64,000 nucleotides of DNA from Acidobacteriota bacterium (lineage in GTDB: Bacteria > Acidobacteriota > Terriglobia > Acidiferrales > UBA7541). The translations under genes were made by a program, and so were the position numbers. The DNA lies in NCBI GenBank assembly GCA_013289825.1, contig JABCZF010000004.1:62001-126000 (forward strand), in the 5' to 3' direction. The first letter of the stretch is position 1. Each line of letters starts with the position of its first letter. The notes under the pieces were generated by a model, which worked only from the letters and a program-made list of their open reading frames with translations, was not told the origin of the DNA and ran no database searches. Positions 1 through 8,904 of this stretch are shown here, piece by piece.

Positions 1-378
1 TGCCGGCAGCAATTTCGGCCGGCCGTTGCTTCCGCAAATGATATGAGTCGTCTCGCCGGTCGCGAGCAGTTTGCCGTCCGCATCTCGAAACAGTTCGTAG
101 GAAAACTTTACGATACGATTTCGCGATTCTGCGATGCGCGTGCGGATGCGCAAAACTTCATCGTATCTGGCGGGTTGCTGATACCGGCAATGCGCGTCCG
201 CCACAACGATGTGGCAATCGTCTTCTTTTTCCATGCGCGTGTACTCGATGCCCAGCGCGCGGATCAGCTCGACGCGGCCGACCTCGAACCACACCAGATA
301 GTTCGCGTGGTACACCACGCCCATCTGGTCGGTTTCGGCGTAGCGCACCCGTACTGTCGCGTCGTGGTACTCGATCAT
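1..378 (-). CDS. acyl-CoA thioesterase, 4HBT/YbgC-like hotdog fold (3' end outside window)
   Basis: The reverse-strand reading begins MIEYHDATVRVRYAETDQMG and continues VVYHANYLVWFEVGRVELIR. This is the 4-hydroxybenzoyl-CoA thioesterase/YbgC signature, with the catalytic Asp in the ETDQMG motif near residue 17. Such enzymes hydrolyse acyl-CoA thioesters in the cytoplasm. ATG 378 is preferred to ATG 384 because an AGGA lies about 7 bases upstream of it. The gene starts 38 bases after the enoyl-CoA hydratase stop on the same strand, so it probably ends, or continues, the acyl-CoA operon. About 126 codons are visible and the C-terminus is cut off. Confidence 0.85.
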   Translation of the reverse strand, partial: MIEYHDATVRVRYAETDQMGVVYHANYLVWFEVGRVELIRALGIEYTRMEKEDDCHIVVADAHCRYQQPARYDEVLRIRTRIAESRNRIVKFSYELFRDADGKLLATGETTHIICGSNGRPKLLPA

Positions 379-416
379 TCCCATGTCCTGTGAATCGAGG
401 CGCTCGCCGGCGTGGA

Positions 417-1202
417 TCATTCCACGTCCGTGCTCCAAACAGGTTTGCGTTTTTCCAGAAACGACGCGAGCCCTTCTTTAAAATCCGCTGTGCAGCGAAT
501 GCGCGCATTTTCCAGAATAGCGCGCTCCAGATCGGCGTCCACGCTGGCTGCTGCTGCCGAGGTCAGCAAACGCTTCGCTCGCGTCAGACTTACGGGGCTC
601 GCGGCAATCAGCACGTCCGCCAATTCGTGCGCGCGTTCCAGCAAACGCTCGCGTGGCACGATCTCCGTGATTAGTCCGAGACTCAAAGCCTCTGTCGCTT
701 CCACTAGGCGCCCGGTCAGGAGCAGGTTGCGCGCCTGCTTGTCGCCGATTTGGCGCGTCAGAAAAACGGAAACGATGGCTGGCAGAAATCCGATCTTTAC
801 TTCGGTGTAGCCAAACTTCGCTCCGGGCACGGCAATCGTGAAATCGCACAACGTGGCGATCCCGCAGCCGCCCGCCAGCGCAGCGCCATTTACGGCTGCG
901 ATCAACGGCTTTGAAAAACCCCAAATGCGGCGGAATACCTTCGCCATGCGCCGCGAATCGTCCATGTTTTCCGCGGAAGACTGGTTGGCGATGTCCGAGA
1001 GCATTTCCAGGTCCATCCCCGCGCAGAACGACTTGCCCGCGCCGGTGACGATCGCCACCCTGGTGCGGCTGTTCTCAATCTCGTCCAGTGCGGATTGCAG
1101 CTCGGAGACCATCTTCGAATTGATGGCATTGTGTTTGTCGGGCCGGTTGAGCGTCAGCGTGGCCCGTTGGCCGGTAAATTCCAGAGTCAGTGTTTCAAAC
1201 AT
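417..1202 (-). CDS. enoyl-CoA hydratase/isomerase (crotonase family)
   Basis: A 261-residue crotonase-superfamily protein. The oxyanion-hole segments are visible: GAGKSFCAGMDLEML near residue 55 and AAVNGAALAGGCGIATLCD near residue 100. Members hydrate or isomerise enoyl-CoA thioesters. Lying downstream of a carboxyltransferase beta subunit and an HMG-CoA lyase-family gene, a methylglutaconyl-CoA hydratase role in leucine breakdown is plausible but not proved. An upstream in-frame start exists, but ATG 1202 is chosen because AGGAG sits about 10 bases before it and MFETLTLEF is a typical crotonase N-terminus. Confidence 0.88.
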   Translation of the reverse strand: MFETLTLEFTGQRATLTLNRPDKHNAINSKMVSELQSALDEIENSRTRVAIVTGAGKSFCAGMDLEMLSDIANQSSAENMDDSRRMAKVFRRIWGFSKPLIAAVNGAALAGGCGIATLCDFTIAVPGAKFGYTEVKIGFLPAIVSVFLTRQIGDKQARNLLLTGRLVEATEALSLGLITEIVPRERLLERAHELADVLIAASPVSLTRAKRLLTSAAAASVDADLERAILENARIRCTADFKEGLASFLEKRKPVWSTDVE

Positions 1203-1354
1203 TTTTGCGCGTCTCCTAAGGTCTGAAGTCCTGGAGAAATCTCGCAGACGCACTCTCGTTCACGGCTGCCACCGCCGATGGATGGTCGTCCAAATCGCAA
1301 ACGTAGGTACGAAACATGATTCCCGAGCACTCCGCGCTTTGCGCCTGAATGATT

Positions 1355-2293
1355 CTAGTTCACCAGGGGCGCATGTGCATACTTTCGGCGAATCTCGGCG
1401 GCCATGCCCAGCACAGTTTCGAGCCGCTCGGAATCAATCCCCGGGTCGGCCCCGGCTTTTTCGAGCGCCGCAAGGACCTCCTCCGTGGCGATATTGCCAA
1501 CGAGATGGTCTCCGGCAAATGGGCAACCGCCAAGTCCGGTCAACGCGCTATCGAATCGACGGCAGCCTGCTTCGTACGCGGCCAGAATTTTTGTTTCCGC
1601 ATCTTCCGGGCGGCTGTGCAAGTGCACCCCAAGCTCGATTCCTCGGAATTCGTCTTTCACTTGGCGATAAAGCTCGCCGACAAGTTCCGGCGAAGCGGTG
1701 CCCACGGTATCTGCGAGTGAAACCGTGCGAACGCGAATTCCTTCCAGCCACGCTAGCGCGTCCGCGACGATTTCCGGTCCCCAGGGTTCGTCATAGGGAT
1801 TGCCGAAGGCCATCGAAATGTAAACCACGAGATCTTTCCCTGCGACCAGAGTTTCCTTTCGCAGTTTTTCGACGAACAAGCGCGATTCGTTCCGCGTCAT
1901 GTTGGCATTCGCCCGTCGGAAATAGGCCGAAATCGAATAGGGATATCCAATGGTACGAACACCCGGAGTCGCCAGCGCGCGCTCCAGCCCCTTTTCGTTC
2001 ACGACGATTCCAATGATTTCCGGCGCCTTGGCCGTAGCGCCGGCATCCGGCCGGCTTTTATCGTGGTCGGCGGCTGACGGGGGCAGGGAAGCATTGAGTC
2101 TCGCCATAACGTCTTCGCTGTCGGCCATCTGCTTCACATGCTTCGGAGAAACAAAGCTCAGTGCATCGATGTGCTGGAATCCCGCAAGCACGAGCTGTTT
2201 CAAATACTCAGCCTTGTATTCGGTGGGGATCAGGTCGGGCAATCCCTGCCATGCATCCCGGGGACATTCGATCAGTTTCACGACTTCGGCCAT
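1355..2293 (-). CDS. hydroxymethylglutaryl-CoA lyase family enzyme
   Basis: A 312-residue TIM-barrel protein of the HMG-CoA lyase family, which cleaves HMG-CoA to acetoacetate and acetyl-CoA at the end of leucine degradation. Family motifs are present: ECPRDAWQGLP near residue 9 (Arg-Asp catalytic pair), SFVSPKHVKQM near 46, the metal-binding VHLH near 222 and the catalytic cysteine loop GLGGCPFAGD near 254. The usual PRDGLQ is PRDAWQ here, so this is a divergent member and its substrate is inferred. It starts a few bases after the end of the frameshifted membrane gene and is probably cotranscribed with the carboxyltransferase. Confidence 0.8.
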   Translation of the reverse strand: MAEVVKLIECPRDAWQGLPDLIPTEYKAEYLKQLVLAGFQHIDALSFVSPKHVKQMADSEDVMARLNASLPPSAADHDKSRPDAGATAKAPEIIGIVVNEKGLERALATPGVRTIGYPYSISAYFRRANANMTRNESRLFVEKLRKETLVAGKDLVVYISMAFGNPYDEPWGPEIVADALAWLEGIRVRTVSLADTVGTASPELVGELYRQVKDEFRGIELGVHLHSRPEDAETKILAAYEAGCRRFDSALTGLGGCPFAGDHLVGNIATEEVLAALEKAGADPGIDSERLETVLGMAAEIRRKYAHAPLVN

Positions 2294-2297
2294 ATCT

Positions 2298-2541
2298 TCA
2301 TTTCGTTTCGTTTATTCGGCGATCGAATAAGAGCGAAACCAAGCCCAAAACCAGAAGAACCGTCGAGACGCCGAGCAGTCGCAGGAAAGGAACGTGGAAG
2401 ATGATAAAGAAAGAAGCATGCCCCCGGCCCCCGAAGATTGAGGTAGAAACCATAGATCGGAACCCACGCTAAACTACCAGCAAGGAGGACCGGCGGAAGA
2501 ATACTCAGCCGCAAAATCAACTTGCTACGCCTGGTCGTCAC
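2298..2541 (-). pseudogene. small two-helix membrane protein, apparently frameshifted in a G-run
   Basis: The open frame from ATG 2541 encodes MTTRRSKLILRL followed by a hydrophobic helix (LSILPPVLLAGSLAWVPIYGF). After the coding-strand G-runs at 2421-2432 it becomes implausible (RSFPATARRLDG). In the neighbouring frame the same DNA reads FIIFHVPFLRLLG then VSTVLLVLGLVSLLFDRR, ending INETK at TGA 2298-2300. That is a credible second transmembrane helix with a basic end, and it stops just before the next gene. One base too many in the G-run explains the break, as either a mutation or a sequencing error. ATG 2541 overlaps the preceding stop by 4 bases, as in an operon. I do not recognise the family. 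Confidence 0.6.
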
Positions 2542-4214
2542 GTCTGGAGAACTCCGGTCTTGAATTCGCGAATCTCCGCGTTCAGCGCGGCGGCTTCTAG
2601 CGCGCTGATCAGCGCGTCGCGCGTGTGGGCGGGATCAATGATGGCATCAACCCAAAGACGGGCCGCGGCATAGCGCGGATCGGTTTGATGCTCGTAGGTC
2701 GCTTTAACGCTTTCGAGCATTTCTTTGCGGGCTCTTTCGTCGACTTTTTTGCCTTCGCGCTCGAGCTGCTTTAGTTTGATCTCCGCTAGCGTGTTGGCAG
2801 CGGCGTCCCCGCTCATGACCGCGAACTTCGCGGTGGGCCATGCGAACATAAAGCGCGGATCGTAGGCTTTGCCGCACATCGCATAGTTGCCCGCGCCGAA
2901 GCTGCCGCCGCAAATCACCGTGATTTTCGGCACCACGCTGTTGGCGACGGCATTCACCAGTTTCGCGCCGGCGCGGATGATGCCGCTCCACTCGGCGTCC
3001 TTGCCGACCATGAAACCGTTCACATCGTGCAAGAACACCAGCGGGATGCGGTTCTGGTTGCAATCGAGAACGAACCGCGCGGCCTTCTCGGCGGATTCGG
3101 TGTAGATCACGCCGCCGAACTCTATTCTCTTCTGGTCCGAGCCGCGCGCCAGCATCTGCACATGCTTTTTCTGATTTGCGACGATGCCCACAGCCCAGCC
3201 GCCGATGCGCCCGTAACCGCAAAGGACCGTCTCGCCGTATTCGGCGCGATATTCCTCAAATTCGCTGGCGTCCACGATGCGCGCGATAATTTCGCGCATG
3301 TCATATTGTTTGGCGGGATCGCTCGAGAAAATTCCGTAAATTTCATCGCCTGGAAAGAGCGGCTCACGCGCCGCAACGTGGCTGAAGGGCGAAGGATTTG
3401 CCGCGCCCATCTTATCGACCAGGGAGCGAATTCTCGCAATGCAGGCATCATCGTCCGGTTCGCGAAAATCCACCGTGCCGCTGATCTGCGAGTGCATCTT
3501 CGCGCCGCCCAAATCTTCCGCAGAAGTGACCTGTCCAATGGCTGCCTGCACCAGCGCAGGTCCCGCCAAAAATAATCCCGAGCCATCCGTCATCAAAATG
3601 TGATCGCACATCAGCGGAAGGTAGGCTCCCCCGGCTACGCACATGCCCATGATCGCAGCCAGCTGAGGAATACCCATCGCGCTCATCACCGCGTTGTTGC
3701 GGAAAACCCGGCCGAAGTCATCCGTGTCGGGGAAGACATCCTCCTGCAGCGGCAAGAAAATGCCCGCGGAATCCACCAGATAAATCGTCGGGATGTGATT
3801 GTCGATGGCGATATTCTGCGCGCGAATGACTTTCTTTGCGGTCATCGGGAAAAACGCGCCAGCTTTCACGGTCGCGTCGTTCGCAATAAGCATGAGCGTC
3901 CGTCCACAAACCTTGGCAAGCCCGGTGATCGTTCCCGCCGACGGCGCGCCGCCCCATTCCTGGTACATTTCGTAAGCGGCAAAAAGTCCCAGCTCAAAGA
4001 ATTGCGAGCCCGGGTCGATCAGCTTGGCGATGCGCTCCCGCACCGTGAGTCGGCCTTTCTTATGCTGCGATTCGACAGCTTGCGCGCCCCCGCCCTGGCG
4101 AATCTGTTCCTCTTCATTCTTGATTTTCGTGAGGAGATCAATAATACGGCGGTGGTTTTTTTCAAAGTCCGGGGACTTCGCTTTTACGCTGGTTTTCAAA
4201 ACGGACGCAGCCAC
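2538..4214 (-). CDS. acyl-CoA carboxylase, carboxyltransferase (beta) subunit, methylcrotonyl-CoA carboxylase-like
   Basis: A carboxyltransferase of the biotin-dependent acyl-CoA carboxylase family, transferring CO2 from carboxybiotin to an acyl-CoA. Visible features are the ERIAKLIDPGS entry motif, VDSAGIFLPLQEDVFPD (a methylcrotonyl/geranyl-CoA carboxylase-type stretch), MGMCVAGGAYLPLMCD in the N-terminal domain and ICGGSFGAGNYAMCGKAYDP in the C-terminal domain. The open frame reaches 4352, but its first ~46 residues look non-coding. GTG 4214 has GAGG 8 bases upstream and gives 558 residues, near the usual ~535. The biotin carboxylase subunit is not in the window. With the HMG-CoA lyase and crotonase downstream, leucine degradation is the best guess. 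Confidence 0.85.
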   Translation of the reverse strand: MAASVLKTSVKAKSPDFEKNHRRIIDLLTKIKNEEEQIRQGGGAQAVESQHKKGRLTVRERIAKLIDPGSQFFELGLFAAYEMYQEWGGAPSAGTITGLAKVCGRTLMLIANDATVKAGAFFPMTAKKVIRAQNIAIDNHIPTIYLVDSAGIFLPLQEDVFPDTDDFGRVFRNNAVMSAMGIPQLAAIMGMCVAGGAYLPLMCDHILMTDGSGLFLAGPALVQAAIGQVTSAEDLGGAKMHSQISGTVDFREPDDDACIARIRSLVDKMGAANPSPFSHVAAREPLFPGDEIYGIFSSDPAKQYDMREIIARIVDASEFEEYRAEYGETVLCGYGRIGGWAVGIVANQKKHVQMLARGSDQKRIEFGGVIYTESAEKAARFVLDCNQNRIPLVFLHDVNGFMVGKDAEWSGIIRAGAKLVNAVANSVVPKITVICGGSFGAGNYAMCGKAYDPRFMFAWPTAKFAVMSGDAAANTLAEIKLKQLEREGKKVDERARKEMLESVKATYEHQTDPRYAAARLWVDAIIDPAHTRDALISALEAAALNAEIREFKTGVLQT

Positions 4215-4655
4215 AGGGCAGACCTCGCGCAGCGATTCCCACCGGCGCGCCGAAGCTCCGTGGCACGCCAACCAAACCAGTATACGGTCCGCCGCAAAAT
4301 TCTGCGAGTGCGCCGGCGGGCGCCCGTGTATTGACGATTCCCGCTTGAGCATCTAGAATTCAAATTACGGTACCGCAAACGCACTGAATGTTCTGCCGGA
4401 GGTGCCCGTGAAAACCTCTATCATAGTAGTCCGGGGTGGGTGCGTCTCCGGCGGGGCTCCGCGTTAGCCGAGCGCGTCGCCCGGAAGACCTTCCCGCTTC
4501 TCCTTCTCACGCACAGTTGCATCACTACGTTTGCTTAACAATCGAAGTCTCGAGTCCGTGAGATTCGTTCAAGCGAACACAAAGCATGGTTGGCTTGCTG
4601 GGGCCATCGAGCGGGAACGCGCGGTGCTCATTGCGGGCGGCAGGAGGATTTTCAA
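4215..4655. other. divergent intergenic region between carboxyltransferase and rsgA
   Basis: 441 bases separating two divergent genes. It must hold both promoters. The only -35/-10-like pair I found, TTGCGG then TAGATG with 17 bases between on the minus strand near 4345-4375, is weak. Short open frames here show no protein-like composition. No RNA gene was recognised. Confidence 0.5.
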
Positions 4656-5735
4656 GTGTTTATCGTGGATTTAGGTTGGGACGTGTATTTTGAAGCGCTG
4701 CGAGTCGCGTGCGTGGGTGCTGGCTGCGTTCCGGCACGCGTTATTTCGCAGCACCGCGGGTTGTGGCGCGTGGCGGGAGATTTTGAGGAGTGTTGGGCGG
4801 AGCCTTCTGGCAAATTGCGGAAAGAGTCCGTAGCCGGCGGAGATTGGCCGGCGGTGGGCGACTGGGTGTCGGCAGAAATCCTCTCTGGGCAGCCGAACGC
4901 GACGATCCAGCAGGTTTTGCCGAGGCGAAGCCGATTTGTGCGCAAAGTTGCGGGCAAACAGATCGCAGAACAAGTGATCGTCGCAAATATCGATGTAGCG
5001 CTGGTCGTGGCGGCGCTGGACGGCGATTTCAGCGTGCGGCGCATCGAGCGGTACTTGGCGCAGTCCTGGGAATCGGGTGCGCGGCCGGCGATTGTTCTGA
5101 ACAAAGCCGACGCTTGTGCTGAGCCGCAGGAACTCGTAGCGCAGATCGAGCGCATCGCCATGGGCGTGCCGATATTTCTGGTCAGTGCGAAGACTGGAGC
5201 AGGGCTGGAGGCCATCGAGGCCAGCTTCAAGAAAGGCCAAACCATTGTTCTGCTGGGATCATCCGGAGTGGGGAAGTCCACCCTGGTGAATCGCTTGCTG
5301 CAAGAGGAGCGGCAGCCCACGCATGCGGTGCGGTCGAGCGACAGTCGCGGGCGGCACACCACCACCTCGCGAGAGTTGTTTGTAACGCCGGGCGGCGCGC
5401 TGATCATCGATACGCCTGGCTTACGAGAACTTCAGCTGTGGAACGCGGCGGAGGGAGTCTCACAAACATTCACGGACGTCGATGAACTTGCCGCGCAATG
5501 CCGGTTCACCGATTGCCAGCACCTGAACGAGCCGGGCTGCGCTGTCCAGCGTGCTCTCGCGGAAGAGGTGCTGGACGCCGACCGGCTGGAAAGCTGGCGC
5601 AAACTCCAGCGCGAGCAGGGGTTTCTCTTGCGCAAAATGGATCCTGCGAATGCCGCTGCACAGAAGAAAGGTACTAAAATATCAATGCGTCAAGTAAGAG
5701 AGAAATACCGGAACCGGGACAAAGGGAAGAACTAA
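4656..5735 (+). CDS. rsgA: ribosome small-subunit-dependent GTPase A
   Basis: A circularly permuted GTPase that assists late 30S subunit maturation. G motifs appear in the permuted order: G4 NKAD near residue 148, G1 GSSGVGKST near 206 and G3 DTPGLREL near 255. They are preceded by an OB-fold region and followed by the zinc-binding CRFTDCQHLNEPGCAV. GTG 4656 is chosen over an upstream in-frame ATG at 4590 because AGGAGG lies 8 bases before it and the extra 22 residues look non-coding. The product is 359 residues, normal for the family. A GNAT gene follows after 8 bases. Confidence 0.93.
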   Translation: MFIVDLGWDVYFEALRVACVGAGCVPARVISQHRGLWRVAGDFEECWAEPSGKLRKESVAGGDWPAVGDWVSAEILSGQPNATIQQVLPRRSRFVRKVAGKQIAEQVIVANIDVALVVAALDGDFSVRRIERYLAQSWESGARPAIVLNKADACAEPQELVAQIERIAMGVPIFLVSAKTGAGLEAIEASFKKGQTIVLLGSSGVGKSTLVNRLLQEERQPTHAVRSSDSRGRHTTTSRELFVTPGGALIIDTPGLRELQLWNAAEGVSQTFTDVDELAAQCRFTDCQHLNEPGCAVQRALAEEVLDADRLESWRKLQREQGFLLRKMDPANAAAQKKGTKISMRQVREKYRNRDKGKN

Positions 5736-5743
5736 AAACAAAC

Positions 5744-6562
5744 ATGCGAGCGTTACTTTTGAATCTGGAGCTGGCTCGACGTGTGGAACTTGCCGAAGCC
5801 CAAGCCGCCGTCGAGTGCGCCGAGGCTCTCGGACGATTCCGGCCAGCCAGCGGCGCGGCGGTCCGGCGGCTTGCCGGCGGATTTGCGGTCTATTGCGGCA
5901 AGGGTTCACCGATCACGCAGGCTGTGGGAATGGGTCTCGATGGACCAGTGAGCCCTGAAGAGTTCGATCGGCTGGAGGAGTTTTACCGGAGCCGCGGCGA
6001 AGCCGTGCGCGTGGAGACCTGTCCGCTGGCGGATCCCTCTTTTATCGAGCACTTCGCCGAGCGGGGATATCGCGTCACGGAATTTTCGAATGTTATGGCG
6101 CGGCAGGTGAGTCCGGATGAAACTTGTCCGCAACCACCCGAAGGCGTCACCGTTGAAAAAATCGCGAAGGACCAAATCGATCTGTGGACCCTGACCGTTT
6201 CCCAGGGATTCGCGGAAAAGTTCCCGGTGTCGCAGGAACTACTCGAAGTTATGAAACTGTTTGCCTTTGGGCCGAAGACGGAATGCTATCTGGCGCGCGT
6301 GGACGAAAAAGTTGCGGGCGGCGGGACACTTGCGCTGCACGACGGCGTAGCGGGATTGTTTGGAGCCAGCACATTGCCGGTGGCGCGCAGGCGCGGAGTG
6401 CAGACCGCGCTGCTGCAGAGGCGTTTGGCGCGCGCCTCGCAGGCGGGTAGCAACCTTGCCGTTAGCATCGCGCAGCCGGGCAGTATTTCTCAGAGAAATA
6501 TAGTCCAGCAGGGATTTCAGGTGCTTTATACGCGCGTCAAATTCGAAAAAACAATGGAGTGA
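5744..6562 (+). CDS. GNAT-family N-acetyltransferase
   Basis: A 272-residue protein. The C-terminal half has the acetyl-CoA-binding layout of GNAT enzymes: a beta strand GGGTLALHDGVAGLFGASTLPVARRRGVQTALLQRRL, with the pyrophosphate-binding RRRGVQTAL loop near residue 217. The N-terminal half is a second, degenerate domain. The substrate cannot be told from sequence. It starts 8 bases after rsgA and is probably cotranscribed. It ends 17 bases from the convergent cobalamin-binding gene. Confidence 0.75.
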   Translation: MRALLLNLELARRVELAEAQAAVECAEALGRFRPASGAAVRRLAGGFAVYCGKGSPITQAVGMGLDGPVSPEEFDRLEEFYRSRGEAVRVETCPLADPSFIEHFAERGYRVTEFSNVMARQVSPDETCPQPPEGVTVEKIAKDQIDLWTLTVSQGFAEKFPVSQELLEVMKLFAFGPKTECYLARVDEKVAGGGTLALHDGVAGLFGASTLPVARRRGVQTALLQRRLARASQAGSNLAVSIAQPGSISQRNIVQQGFQVLYTRVKFEKTME

Positions 6563-6579
6563 TGTAGGCCCCGAGAGAG

Positions 6580-6978
6580 TCAGCGAGCCAGTCGCTTGTG
6601 GATGAACGCGACGATGTCTTGGGTCGAAGTGCCCGGCAGGAAAATCTCGGCGATGCCCGATTGTTTCATGGCGGGGATGTCGGCTTCGGGGATGATACCG
6701 CCGACGAGAACGGTGACGTCTTGCATGCCCTTTTTTCGCAACAGGTTCATGAGTTGCGGGCAAATGGTGTTGTGGGCGCCGGAAAGAATGGAGAGACCGA
6801 TGACGTCGACGTCCTCCTGCACGGCGGCTGAGGCGATCATCTCCGGAGTTTGACGCAGGCCGGTGTAGATCACCTCCATGCCGGCGTCGCGCAGCGCGCG
6901 GGCGATGATTTTGGCGCCGCGGTCGTGGCCATCCAATCCGGGCTTGGCAATCAAGACTCTTATTTTTTTCTCAGGCAT
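6580..6978 (-). CDS. acyl-CoA mutase small subunit, cobalamin-binding domain (icmB/mutB C-terminal type)
   Basis: A 132-residue B12-binding domain that carries adenosylcobalamin for the large mutase subunit encoded upstream. The base-off/His-on signature is present: [13 protein letters not shown] near residue 12 (DxHxxG, with the histidine that ligates cobalt), GLSILSGAH near 60 and [11 protein letters not shown] near 87. [14 protein letters not shown] is the standard start, and the longer in-frame extension to 7077 overlaps the mutase gene and looks non-coding. It lies 37 bases downstream of the large subunit. Which acyl-CoA is rearranged depends on that partner. Confidence 0.9.
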   Translation of the reverse strand: MPEKKIRVLIAKPGLDGHDRGAKIIARALRDAGMEVIYTGLRQTPEMIASAAVQEDVDVIGLSILSGAHNTICPQLMNLLRKKGMQDVTVLVGGIIPEADIPAMKQSGIAEIFLPGTSTQDIVAFIHKRLAR

Positions 6979-7015
6979 ATTCGTGGGAGAGTTTAGCTCG
7001 ATTCCTCGGAGCAAA

Positions 7016-8728
<1,713 letters not shown>

Positions 8729-8850
8729 GGTTTGGCGCTCCAGTTTGTGCGCCTACCGGTCGCTATTTCAAAAGAACTCACAATTCCATGCTATGCGAAA
8801 GCGAAAAACGGGGCAAGGGGATGAGGCGCAGCAGTCAGCAGTTCAGCAGA

Positions 8851-8894
8851 AGAAAAAAGAGAGGCTGGAGAGGTTTCCATTCCCATCCAGCCTC
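8851..8894 (-). terminator. rho-independent-like terminator after the first tolC-like gene
   Basis: Arms GAGGCTGGA (8861-8869) and TCCAGCCTC (8886-8894) pair perfectly. On the minus strand the stem is followed by a T-rich stretch (complement of 8851-8860). It lies about 10 bases beyond the stop at 8905. Confidence 0.65.
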
Positions 8895-8904
8895 GCTCGA
8901 GAAA

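Noticed and set aside
838-2016. 392-codon plus-strand open frame over the hydratase and lyase genes
   Set aside because: Antisense to two clear genes on the minus strand; composition is Arg/Ser-rich and no domain is visible.
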